DNA from: Dallia pectoralis
Taxonomy: Eukaryota > Chordata > Actinopteri > Esociformes > Umbridae
Assembly (NCBI GenBank): GCA_029465975.1
Contig: CM055730.1
Coordinates: 7,801,758-7,865,757, forward strand
Direction of reading: 5' to 3'
DNA length: 64,000 bases
Under the pieces are notes generated by a model that ran no database searches, had not been told where the DNA came from, and saw only the letters and a program-made list of their open reading frames with translations. The position numbers and the translations under genes are program-made. Each line of letters starts with the position of its first letter. Position 1 is the stretch's first letter. This document shows, one piece after another, positions 1-34,464 of the stretch.

Positions 1-1230
1 TCTACCCCCATCCACACTGAAGGTGTATGTGGCGGCTTTGTCCGCATGCCATGTCCCTCTAAATGGGGTTTCTCTGGGGAGACACCCACTGGTATCACGC
101 TTCCTTCGTGGCGCCCGGAGGCTGAGGCCAGCAGCCGGCATGAGGGTGCCATCCTGGGACCTGGCCATTGTACTAGAAGGCCTCTCCCGTGCTCCGTTTG
201 AGCCCATTGAGGGGGTCCCTGACAAGTTTGTGACCCTCAAGACGGTCTTCTTACTTGCCATCTCTTCTCTGAAGAGGATTGGTGATATGCAAGCGCTGTC
301 GGTGGCGCCCTCTTGCTTGGACTTCTCACCCGGGATGGTCAAGGCGTTTCTACTACCTTCACCCGGGTATGTCCCCAAGGTCCCAACTAACATCGTTGGG
401 CCCCTTGTGCTGCAAGCCTTCTGCCCTCCTCCTTTTTTGACGTCGGACCAGAAGAAGCATAACCTCCTCTGCCCAGTGAGGGCCTTAGAAGCCTACGTCC
501 CCAGAACTGCCCTGTGAGGATGCCCGAACACTTGTTCGTGTGCTTTGGACCACCCAAGAGAGGGGGTCCTGTGTCTAAGCAGAGGATGAGCAAGTGGGTG
601 GTTGAGGCCATCTCACTTGCTTACGAGTAGGCTGGTCAGCCTTCACCCTTGGCTGTTCGAGCCCACTCGACCAGGAGTATGGCGGCTTCAAAAGCCCTTT
701 TGTCAGGTAAAGTGTCTCTACATGACGTCTGTGTTGTGGCAGGCTGGTCCTCACCGCACACGTTCGTGAGATTTTACCAGCTTGACTTTAGCTCCACGCC
801 AGGGGCGCAGGTGCTTTCGTCCGAATGTGCGCTCTGACTTCACATGGCGGACACTTGCTCGTATGGCGAAGTGGGTAGTGGCGTTCCCATAGCGTTTTCA
901 CGCAGCTCGTAGTTCCCTGATAGGGAACGTCTCCGGTTACGTATGTAACCTTAGTTCCCTGAGGGGAACGAGACGCTGCGTGTCTGTGCCATACTCCCAG
1001 CATGCCCTTGGCACTTGCTTCAGCCCATCAGAAACTGAAGGTGCCGGTAATTAGGGGTGCTTTTATGACTTCCTGGTCGCGACGTCACCCGTCTGTGACG
1101 TTCCGTCACGCCATTGGACTGATTACACATGTGCTTCATGACGCACTCACGCAGAGCGTTCCCATAGCGTTTTCACGCAGCGTCTCGTTCCCCTCAGGGA
1201 ACTAAGGTTACATACGTAACCGGAGACGTT
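1..1230 (+). mobile_element. DIRS-like tyrosine-recombinase retroelement, 3' remnant
   Basis: The plus strand encodes broken pieces of a tyrosine recombinase. Frame 2 (23-517) holds KRIGDMQALSV, which supplies the first catalytic Arg. Frame 1 (about 520-837) holds AHSTRS (HxxR) and FVRFYQLD, which carries the likely nucleophilic Tyr. The two parts are separated by a frameshift near 515, and frame 1 has a TAG at 628-630, so the gene is dead. Downstream, 926-982 is the exact reverse complement of 1174-1230, and the GCGTTCCCATAGCGTTTTCACGCAG segment near 881 recurs near 1157. Inverted and split terminal repeats beside a tyrosine recombinase are typical of DIRS elements. The 5' part lies outside the window. 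The family name is from memory of fish repeats; the recombinase assignment is firmer than the exact clade. Confidence 0.7.
926..1230. repeat. 57-bp perfect inverted repeat at the retroelement end
   Basis: Bases 926-982 and 1174-1230 are perfect reverse complements around a 191-bp spacer. The arms contain TTCCCTGAGGGGAA and TTACGTATGTAA sub-palindromes. A perfect match next to a decayed recombinase gene suggests either recent insertion or gene conversion between the arms. Confidence 0.85.
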
Positions 1231-2267
1231 TCAAATACATTTCCCGCAATGGTTGTACTATCTTTAGGAATTCAGCCCCCCCTGTTTTACCCAGCCTACA
1301 CCTCAGGGTGTTACACCTTGACATGACCGCCACGCTGAGGAATGTTGCATGGTTAAATCTGATTAAGTATCTTACTTCTGGTTCAGTGTTTACTACTTGT
1401 AAATGATTGCATTATGATAATCAACAGCTCAGGTGGTAAACAGTGATATCTTGTCCCTGCTTCCACAAGGTTATTTTCTGTGCTATTTTTTGCTGCAGGC
1501 CATGCAGTTCTTTTTATTTGACCTGCTTTAAAATCGTAACATTTATTAAGATAAATAAATAAATTCATAAAGCCTTGTTTACGTTTCTATTATCTTGTCA
1601 TCCAAGTAGTGCGGTTTGTACAATGCAATCATGAATGTTACTACGTGGTGACTGTTTCTACTGTTGATAGGTATATTGCTCAGTCACATTACCCAAGTAT
1701 TTTTTCCTATCATTTGTTGATTTGTATGGGTATAGCTATGTATACAGAATTTTAAATACGTTACTTACAGTATACATTTTAATTAAGTCACTGTTTGGTT
1801 GGTTTCACCATAATCGGAAAGCAATGCATGTGGGTCTTACCAGGATTCGCTGTATATAGAATGCAAACAGGAATCAGGTTTAGGTATACCCAGTAACAGA
1901 ACTGTCTCACTTAACACAGGAAATACCTGTCTTAGACAATACTCAGGATTAACTGGTTGTACCACAATTTTTTAACCCATTGGCTCAAACACACACCACC
2001 TTTAAAACTAGGACACAATGAAGACCAATTTTAACAACATCTAGCTAAATATAATTATAGATTTTTTTCAGTGTAATATTATAAGAAAAATCTGAGTTGA
2101 CTGAGCACAAATCTACCCTGTTGAGCCTAATAAAAAAACAGCATTAGGTTAGTATATAATAATAGACAGCATTTCAAACAAACAAATTATAAACAGATAC
2201 AGATACTGTCACAATACACTATGCCCTGGTTAATCATCATGAAATATCAACACAGAGTTGGCTTCAC

Positions 2268-2277
2268 TTTATTTATT
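2268..2277 (-). terminator. Candidate polyadenylation signal for rps6ka2
   Basis: The plus strand reads TTTATTTATT, which is two overlapping AATAAA hexamers on the minus strand, about 3.2 kb past the stop codon. A second AATAAA lies near 3200. Choice between the two cannot be made from sequence. Confidence 0.3.
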
Positions 2278-4744
2278 TGTAAAGTTTTGGCATGTGTTGG
2301 CAATACAAAGAAACCTTTGGTAGTCTATACGGTATGTACAATCGTAAAACACTAGTTTTACAGTGGTACTTTTGAAGTTGTTGAAGTGTTTTTTATCCAA
2401 TTGTGTGCTTGAGAACTTTGTGACTAAACCTCACAGAGCTTACGACCCAAATCAATTCTAGAAGTTCCTTCAGTATGAAGAAAAGTATTTCAGATGTAAA
2501 CCACAGCAGCACAAGAACTGGTATTGAGAAGGAATTCTTTCCAAGGAAATCTCAAATTATTTACAAACGCCATGGGGGTAGTGGAATTCTACAAAAATAT
2601 AAAATTAGAAATGTCTTTCAACAAAGTCATGAGCTGGATCTGTCTTCAGAGTGATTAAATCTCTGACTACTCCGATTTAAACAAGGAGAGACACACAAAT
2701 AATCTAACTGTGCATTTACTTAGTTGGACAAGCAAAAATCAATAAACAAAACCGATTTTGAATTAGTGTACTTTGGTTGGCACTAAAGGAAATTCGGTGA
2801 AACCTAATTCTAATTGGTCATTGTTTATAAGCAAGAGTATAATACGGTATAATACAATGACAAAAACTGCTTTGTTTGGTTGGTTGTTTGGCATACGTAC
2901 ATGCATAAACTTAAATGTCAACAATGGTAGGCAGTATCTGGACTTATGTGTTACGTCTTATACCACATAAAACCAGTTAGTGTCAGTACATATGGACTTT
3001 TTTGTAATGAAATACTAATTATGACAGCCTATGTACAACGTTTGTCTATATGTGAGGTTTTGCCATTGTAATGTACACGTCTAAATACACAGGCAGGCTT
3101 TGGTTAAAAAAATTAATGACTCAAGTCTAGTTACACGTTTAAAAGATTAGATCTTAATAATTTTGGTATATACATCGCCTGAATGAAAACTTAATTTGTA
3201 CATTTATTTACACCTGTATTAAATAATATTTGAAAACTCTTCTATACAAACAATAATATTGTGCATTGTGTAATATTAATTTTAAGCAAATGCTCTGGCT
3301 GATAAATCCTTAGTAAAACTATAAAAAAATATTTTCAGATATTTCAATCAATAAGCACTGGGAAATTACCTACCAAAGTTAATTATAAATGTCCATTATC
3401 GACATAAGTGGGTAAATATTAAGGAACCACTAAAGCCATGTTGTGAGCTGATATAAAACCATTCCTGAATCCTGTTTAAATTTGTTTCACAGAGCCTCTT
3501 TACAACTTCTTGTGTTCATAAATCATAAACAAAAAGGTGGCACTTTAATGGATATGTGTAATATGTTGTCTATGGCCAGAATATAGTTTGAACACTCTAG
3601 TGCAATGATACTGGTTGCATAATATGATTAAATTAATATTTGTTGACATATTTGCTGAAAATAATAATATGGCAAAAAATGTAATGCAGAGAAACACAAT
3701 CAATGTGTTCACTAATAAAACAACCTTTTTCTTTAACAAAGTAATAAAGTGCACTTCAGATAAGGTTAAAATGTAAATATATCATGAAATAAATATAAAA
3801 TAAATAGACAAACACACTTAAAATAATACAAAGAATGTGGGCAATGTAAAAACAATAAATACATTTGATAAATATATTGAATAACTTAATGAAGTCACAT
3901 TTACACAATAAATATAACTGAAATTAACAATTTATAACAGGTGTGCTTTTAGTATCACACTCTTTGTGGTCATAAAGATATTAGGTTAAGACTTTCTTCA
4001 TTTTACAATTGTATATCAATTGTGGGGATCATCTCCATATTAATAATAATAAGAAAATACATATTCAAAATTATTGAATTTAACTCAGACGGACTTCTTA
4101 AATTGAAATAGTTGTTTTCAAAATATCCTTAGCAACTGTAACTGAACTGACAACAAGTTGTAAAAAGTAATAGTTAAACATGCATAATTTTAGACACAGC
4201 AGAAAATACAGATGTTGTTTGATAAGATATAGTAAAATCGTGTCTAGACTTGTTTGTTATAGCCAACGAAGTGTCAACTCAAGGTTGCATACTATAACTT
4301 GGTCTTCTAAATAAACTGTACAATACCACCTACATGACACACAGGTGTTCATTAATTAACAAACAGTAACATATGACACCTTTATGAAAAAGGCAGTTCT
4401 GAATTAATAAAGGACGTTAACAGTTCGTTTCTTCAAATCCAATGACACATGTACGTTTTTCTGGAAAGTATTTTGGTTTGCCTTAGATGCCAGTATTTGT
4501 TTTTGGTGCATTAAAAATCTTTAAAGATGTCTGGCTAATTGGCACAAACAGTAAACCACTGCTGTATGGGTTTGATTCATTCACACTAGATAAACTGATG
4601 AGCCAAACCATTATGAACAGCTGCCTTATATGTTGTTGGTTCTCCGCGTGCCACAGTTGACCTTCTGTTGGTTCGGACCAGACGGCATAGCCTCAGTTGC
4701 ACTCGCACATCGATGAACCCTGTCGCCTGTTTGTCCCTCCTCAG

Positions 4745-5008
4745 ACCACTGTCTGTAGGCACTCGCCACTGTCAGTAGGTACTCGCCACTGTCTGTAGGA
4801 CTGTCTGTAGGTACCCGCCACTGTCTGTAGGTACTCGCCACTGTCTGTAGGACTGTCTGTAGGTACCCGCCACTGTCTGTAGATACTCGCCACTGTCTAT
4901 AGGTACTCGCCACAGTCAATAGTTACTCGCCACTGTCTGTAGGACTGTCTGTAGGCACTCGCCACTGTCTGTAGGCACTCGCCACTGTCAGTAGGTACTG
5001 CCCACTGC
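4745..5008. repeat. Minisatellite, unit about 18-19 bp (CGCCACTGTCTGTAGGTACT type)
   Basis: About 14 imperfect copies of a CGCCACTGTCTGTAGGTACT-like unit, with shortened copies reading GGACTGTCTGTAGGTACC interspersed. It lies 440-700 bp downstream of the rps6ka2 stop codon. Confidence 0.85.
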
Positions 5009-5446
5009 TGACCGAGAGCACCTCATAAGCCGGAAAATGCTCTGACCCAGTCATCTGGCCATAACATTTTGGAGCCCGTCAAACCTTAGGTCTTTACTCC
5101 AGCCCATTTCTCCTGCATCCAACACGTTTACTACGCAAACTGATGGTTTGCTTACCATCAAATCTACCCAGACCCTGTCCTGTGCCTTTGTTAGGAGATA
5201 ATCAACATTATTCACTTCACCTGTGAGTGGTCATAATATTCTGGCTCATTAGCCTATATGCAATGTGAACGCAACAACCCGATGCATCTCCCCTACCTAT
5301 TCATTTTAGTGGCTCCTTCTTAATGCCACCTTGTACCCTCCCTACCTGCTTCTTTGTATGGGCATTCATATCAGTGTCTGATGAAGAGTGCTGCATCTTG
5401 ACCGTTGTTCATGCCCTGCTGCAGAATCACCTGCAGAATGAGGCCA

Positions 5447-27438
<21,992 letters not shown>

Positions 27439-27960
27439 TGTTTGTCCCGTTTATAGTCCAGCACTGGCACCTGAACCTAGATCAGCAGCCTGGAAACCCG
27501 ACACACATGCATGTGTGTTTCCTCCTGCACGAGGGTTTCTTAATAATCCATAGCCGTGCCTGCCTCCCGTACGGAAGATAATCAGCCACCAGGAAAACCT
27601 TTGCGATGTGTTGTTCAGAGATGATGGCTCGGCAGTTTGTGCCCTTCCTAGATACGGTGCAATGCTTTGATGTGACAGTGCCATCCAAGCGAAACGGTGT
27701 TTCTGGGTGAGTCTACTGTCGTCAGCACCCACCCCTATATCCCTCATATATCCCTGTACTGTCGTCAGCACCCACCGCTATATCCCCCCAGTGATGCGAT
27801 GGGAGAGAGGGGCTGCGATTGCTCACCATCTCCTCCCCAACAGTTGTAATATTGCTTTCCGCGTCCAACGAGACAGGACTCTCACCGTTTGTGGGACAAC
27901 CATGTTTTTTGGAAAACAGAGATTAGTGATCCACATGTTCACCTATTCATAATGTGTACA
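27439..27960 (-). promoter_or_regulatory. Presumed 5'UTR/promoter region of rps6ka2
   Basis: This stretch is directly upstream of the rps6ka2 start codon and somewhat richer in CpG than the flanks. ACTGTCGTCAGCACCCACC followed by (C/G)CTATATCCC appears twice, near 27715 and 27762. No unambiguous TATA box or initiator was identified; assignment rests on position. Confidence 0.4.
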
Positions 27961-30900
27961 TTAATGAGGGCATGCAATGTTGGTGTGAAGCCCATGGACT
28001 GGATGGCATATCCGGGTGTTTCATCCGTCAAGGATCCGTGGATCACAGGTGAATTTGATAGGTTTGAAAAGCAATCGTTTTTTAAATACAATTATATAGA
28101 TAAGACAAGGTAAACAAACGTTCTGCATAATTAAGTGTAGCCTACCTGTATTTTAAAAACCACGAAAACATTTCAGTCACTCTATTGAAATGTTTAACCT
28201 AATGTGTAGAGATCCACATTTATGGGGTGTTTTTTCAGAATCCTATAGCTTCTGTGGACTATAGCCTATTACATAATGTTCATTAGTTGATCAATATGGG
28301 TGCCATTATCAGGAGAACTCAGTTAGACCTACTGAGCAGAGCAGCTACAAAACGTACACTACCTATTCTAATTGAGGCATTACTGTTTTAATAATGCACA
28401 CACACATGCTTGTGTGTGTGTATGTATGTATGTATGTATACGTTCAACAAAAAGTATGAGTCAGTGTTTTAGTCAGAGATTACATGTGATTACAGTGTTT
28501 TAGTCAGTGATTGTGATTAGCCTACATGTAATTTGATTACAAAAAAGTTAACAAAATCAACTACATTATATTGAAAAAGCGATGATTACTATAGTTAAAA
28601 AAAGTCAAAACTAAACAAAACCCGTTGCTATAGTTACTGCTGGGATGACACACTGACTGGACCTGACTAGACAGAAAACTTTAGCAACAATATTGGATGA
28701 AGACATGTTAGATTGTCTTTTACTAACATTCATGTGTTTATTGTTTGCTTCATGTTAGCTGCAGTCAGTATCTGGTTTCTATACGCACGTTGTGTGATTC
28801 AGGAACCCTAGTTGTCTGGTTTATGTTCTAACTGCCAACTCAATGGTATTCTCTGACAACCCTTGTTATTGTTGTTTATTTCTGTACAGTTCACATTTGA
28901 TTTATATTGTTTAGCACCACCCCTACTACATAGTAAACCAGTAGCCACCAAAGCTCAATGTCTATACCGTGTTTATGTTTTTGAACATAATAACAAAAAT
29001 GTGTAAATGTTCTTGCAGCAGCAATTTTGAGTCAACATTACGGAAACATTTGTAGAACTGCAAGAAATGAACTAAAATTTGTATAGATGTTGGCAAACCG
29101 CAAGACACTGTGGCCCCTCATGATGACTTCAGCTTTTTATATGATCAACCACTATCCAGGTTTCCTATATATGCCTTAGAGCAGAGGTGTCAAACCAATT
29201 CCACAGAGAGTGTAGTGTATCCAGGTTTCCGACATTTGCCCTACAGCATTTGAACATCCAGAACATCTGCCACTGTTGTCATTTGACTGCCTTCGTACCA
29301 GTACAACCAAACAGAGGTAACATTTGTTTGCCGGCCCAAAAGGGACACTTTCTTCTGCTCTTACAAAAGACAACACAGTAATAATAATGAGCTTATAAGA
29401 ATAAGGTTATAAAATTTGGTCAGATTTGCAAAGTAAACTATAACAGGCTCTGTGCTATGTATAGGTAGCAGAGAATAATTTACAACAACCCGATGGAATA
29501 CTACCTTTCCTTAAGGCTTCGCCTAAAAACATAGATGCATTACAAATGACACTGCAGGGATGTCTACACAACCTGGTTCTACCACAGGTCAGTATTCAAG
29601 AATCCTTTACCAGGCAAACTACAGAACTAGACTGCAACGTTGAAAATCCATAGTCAGTCTATAAAAAGGCTTGGCCTAAAAAGAAAAAGATTAGCATACC
29701 GGTGTGATAGAAAGTGTGGAGAAAAATGGAGCTGGCACACCACTTTACTTGAAATAAATGGCGAGGGGAGTTGTGTTTAGGGCATATACATTTCTGGAGG
29801 TTGTCAATCTTGAGTGGATTGCTCTTTGGGGTTCAAGGCTGGGTATGTATAAGCATTTTATAGGAACTGCTTAACTTATAAAGAGTTCTTTATATAAAGA
29901 AACATTCACTTTCTCAGTTACATGCAATTGATTCTTAGGAATTCTGATGCACACAAACTTTAGAGAATTCAGGTACACCTTCCCTATTAGGTCATTTCAC
30001 GGGCCCAAAGCAAAATTTGATGGTGTGCCCCCTAGTGGTCAGAGACCCTAAGTGCCCGATTATGTCACTTATGCCTAGAACCAGCTTAAATGTCCAGTAT
30101 TACTTGATTATTTGTGGATCAATAAAAACATATTCAAAACATGACATTTTGTATTTTTTCAATATTCTTTTCCTGACCAGGTATCGTCTTTGCCCTACGT
30201 TAATTTTGCCAAAAATATCTGAATACATATATAGATGTTCATTTGTGTCAACAAGAATATGCCAGAAAGACATCAACATCCATAAAACAACACCGGCCAG
30301 TGACAAGGTTGTGAGCCAATCTAAATTTGGCTCTTGATAAAACACTCATTAGTAACAAAATTGATTTTCCCTAATAAAAACATGTTCGTGTAAATGCCTC
30401 ATTGATTTAACCACTCAATACACGGGTATAAAGAACAGCTTGTGTAATACCACTCAAGTTTATGAGCCAACTCATAGACAAACCATGAATTCATCTTTTT
30501 ATCACAGTTCACAAATTAATGACTGCACAGGTGGTTACACAGGACACCTGTGTTGCATAATTCACCAGCATACAGAGAAATCTTGTGTTGGTAGAAGCAC
30601 ATGAACTGTGTGGGCAGGTTGAGAACTCAAACATTAATACATAACTGTGTCAGCCGAAACCACAACATTCATATGTCAGCACCAACAGTTATTGAGCTCA
30701 CAAGCCACTTAACATGCAGTTACAGTCAACGTCAGGATGGATGGTCCTTACCGGTCAAACACCCTGTTGTTCTACGATTTCTTATGACCTTCTATAGGTA
30801 CATTCGTTGCTGCTTGGTTTCGGAACTCTAGACAAACTATAGCTAACATCTTTTGTCAAGATGAAATAATTCACTGATGACATTATCTGAGCCATTGTTT

Positions 30901-33461
30901 ATACTCAATCATGTGAAAATAAATGTCTTCTCCTTGCAGCAAAGCATCCTTTGTCTCGCAGACCAGCGACTCCACGATGACTCTCAAATATCAAGTTGGC
31001 ACGGTAAAAGTGCCAGAGTCATCTGAATCTCTGCTGTTGAAGGGTCTGCTTTGCTTTCTTGCTTACTACATGGCAGGAAGGGCCGGATTTCAAGCAGGTT
31101 CCAACAGGTTTCAGCAGGCTTGCAGAGACAGATCCTGAGGTGTTCAAGTTATCTGACCAGTGACGGATTATTTTAGTTATCTCCCCAAAGCCAGGGGTGC
31201 AGGGATTCATTAAGGACAGCAGTCCACCAGGACCCAGACTTTCAGCCGCCTGTATCTGTAAGTTCTTCATGACTGTCTGCTGTTCTCTCAGCTATCTGGA
31301 GAGTGAGTCACAGGGCAGAGCGCTCACGCTGGCTGTATTTATAGGCCTTCAGAGAGAAGATAGGCACCCTGTGGAAACACTAAATGCAGCATCTATACCT
31401 GAATATGCTTAGAGTAGCCCTCAAAACAAGGTAGAGCATGTTGGTATGGAATCTGGCATTTGAATTATTAATTGTCTTTCAAATGTGATTCAACATGGGG
31501 AAACTCGATTCAAACATATAAAGCAAATTAAATATATTATCATGTTGAATTCAACTGACCTGTAGTGTATTGATAAGTTTGTCAAAGGTAACCTCGTCTT
31601 CGGTCATCGAGGCAGAGACACTGTTGATGAACAGCTCTTAGTGTGCACAATTAAGCCAAATCCCAACTTTCCATTTCCACCGGTCAGACCGAACCGACGA
31701 TGAATCATGGTTAAGTGTCTTCGTTTTGGCCCAGTCGCCCTCACAGTGACGAGGGCAGTGAACTCCAGATCCCAGCTGTCTACCAAGAATACAAGTGAAA
31801 AATAGTTGTTTTCGAGGTCATCCGGTTTTGCTCTCAGCCATAACCATTATCTCTGGGTCCTGTTATTTCAAACTGCTTAAAAGCCATCTGACTTACCGCC
31901 TCCACCAAAAGAAACCCTCCTGGCTACGGTGCAGCTGAATAAGACCATGAGTACTCCTGTGTGCAGTTACTATGCTGTCTCTTTTGTCATGAGGACATAA
32001 AACACTTAGCTCACTTCAAAGGGAGAAGAGCGAAGGGAAGAAGTGAAACACATTTGAAATGTGCCTTGTCACCCATCCGAGTGCAGTGCAGTTGGACACT
32101 TATCTGCCAGGAAGAAGCAAACCGACTCCCATAGTCACTGATCAGCTTAAACAACCACATCAAGATCTGTGTATAGATCGGAATATGTAATGCCCACTTC
32201 TACATCAAACTCCCCCACATCCCTAGAATGTTGTCTGTTCCTGACCAATGAGACTACACATTGACAAAATAACATATTTGCTATTTGTTCTGGACAACAG
32301 CTTGCATAAAAAACAATTGTAACTCACAATATCCATGTCATGGAGCCCAGACAGCATCCAGGAAATGACTACTTAAAGCGATTTCGAACAGGGGGCATTA
32401 AGAGCTATTGAAGTTGAAGGTGTTCGTATTTTTCCCCAGATTTCTCTGGATGTTTGATGAATAAATGATTGCAGAGTATTCATGAACAAATCTGAGTAAT
32501 TCTGTGTAAGTTAGCAGTAAAACCTTAGAGAGACTCGCCCCCAAGTAATGAGACATATCATGTTTTTTTATCTTGAACATTGTTTCATGCAGTGTGTACA
32601 TTTTGCAATAGATGAGGAACTACATTTATTTCTATCAAATACCACTGTAGCAGGAAGAGCAATTTTGGTGCTTCGGTCACCAGTTAAATCCTCAGCCAGC
32701 GTAGGAAGGCCTAGAAACTGATTTTTATAACACTTGATACTAGATTACATTTTTATTTAAATGTTTTATTTATGTATATATTGTGAGTGGAATACTGGAG
32801 CACTCCCTATCTTGCCATTAGCGTAGTGTAGAGATTTCCTGCCCTCTAGTGGCGTGCAGTTTAATATACATACTAACCTAACACATTTGTTTGCTTAAAA
32901 TCACTAAAAACTAATTCCAAGGCAAAAAGTACACTTGCTGCAATAGAAAAAAAATCTTTAATCAAGTATGCTAAATATATACCAGAATTAAAATGAAAAA
33001 ACCTAACCTGGAAGCAGTGACAATAATTATACTTGGTCAAAGCCTGGTCATCATACCCACATTAATCTTAACATCGGAAAGCTTAACAAACTTATTGAGA
33101 ATTCATAACGGATGTAAAACATTTTTACCACCACCATGTGCACATTCATTACTCAACACAGTGAAGACGAAAATTAACCCGTTTAAATGACAAAATAATT
33201 TAAGTAGTAACAAATTGTGCAACTTTAAACATTTAAAAGCCAACTCATTCCCATTGTTAGAACATGACCGCCCAGTGTAAATTAAATGAAAATGTGCAAT
33301 GTTGTGAGAATGCCAGTAAACAAAAAAAGGTTAAAAAAAACAAAACAGAGGTAAACACTGCTGGTGTGTATGTTTACGTGTATTTAGAGCTCACAAGAAA
33401 ACCGCCAATGAACCATTTTCAATGTGAGATAATGACACACATAAAAAACACAACCATGCTG
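27961..33461. other. Intergenic region without a recognised gene
   Basis: Both strands were read; open frames are short and unlike known proteins, and no exon pairs with matching phase were found. It contains a CA/TG hairpin-like microsatellite near 28396-28441. Signals that could end rnaset2 transcription on the minus strand are ATTAAA near 32957 and AATAAA near 32754-32772. Confidence 0.5.
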
Positions 33462-34371
33462 CTACATTGATGGTATTCCCTTCATTGGAGGATAGTAGAC
33501 GGGTGTGGAAGGTTCACACACACGCAATCCTGTACCCTTGACATTCAAGAAATCAATGTGGTTGTCAATGTGGTTGTCCCTGTCAGCATGCACACAGTCC
33601 TCCAGTTGAAATTCGGAATTGAAGCAGATCTCGATCTGGCCCAAGAGTTGCATATTCTTCCCCTTTGAATGACACACGAAAACAATGAATTATCTTGATT
33701 TAGCCAGTCATTTCTGGGTTTTGACCAGTACAAATCCACTTAAATTCTAGTCAAGTAGAAACAAGCACAATGATTTCTTGATTAAAAGTAATTGAAGAAG
33801 ATAAACATATTAGTTGACCTAATAGATTTACTAGAAATGTAATTGACGTCAACCAGTAAGTACCCTGGAGTACTCTTAATTTTGTAACATTAGGGAAGTG
33901 CAATCGGACTTCCATTGTTGAACTTTTTGATTGCATTTTACAAAAATAAACAAAGACATACAAAGAAGCACAATACCTTGGGAAAATTACACTGAATTTT
34001 TGGTTCCACATTGTAGAAGTTGTGAAGGGCTCCTTCTATTTGGTCAAACTAAGAACAAAAGTAACAAAGTTAATAATCAATATTCTCTTGAAAGCACACA
34101 CACCAACAAAAACTTTGCTGACAGTTAAGAGGAACAGCAACTATTTTCCGACATACAGTATTTACCGTACTAAACATATTTTGACACATCAAAATGATCG
34201 CGTTGGTTCCCCACACAGCAAGTGCCATTTCCCGTTGTAAGATATTTTAAATAACTGTACCGTGTAGAGAGTCTCAGAAGGCACAACGTCAGCTCTCTTC
34301 AAAACTCTACAAAAATAATTGATAAAACCTATTAAGACACACACAGATTCTGTTTTATAGTAAAACCTATT

Positions 34372-34464
<93 letters not shown>

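Larger units (their letters stand above)
1231..5446. other. AT-rich non-coding stretch, in part candidate 3'UTR of rps6ka2
   Basis: No credible coding exon is visible; all open frames are short and unlike known proteins. On the minus strand this is the region immediately 3' of the rps6ka2 stop codon. Reverse-complement AATAAA signals occur near 3199-3206 and 2268-2277, so a 2-3 kb 3'UTR is possible; no nearer canonical signal was seen. The minisatellite at about 4745-5008 would then be transcribed. This is inference; 3' end reads would settle it. Confidence 0.4.

Noticed and set aside
30017..31412. Several 70-106-residue open frames in the intergenic region
   Set aside because: No similarity that I recognise, no matching splice phases, and overlapping frames on both strands; likely chance.
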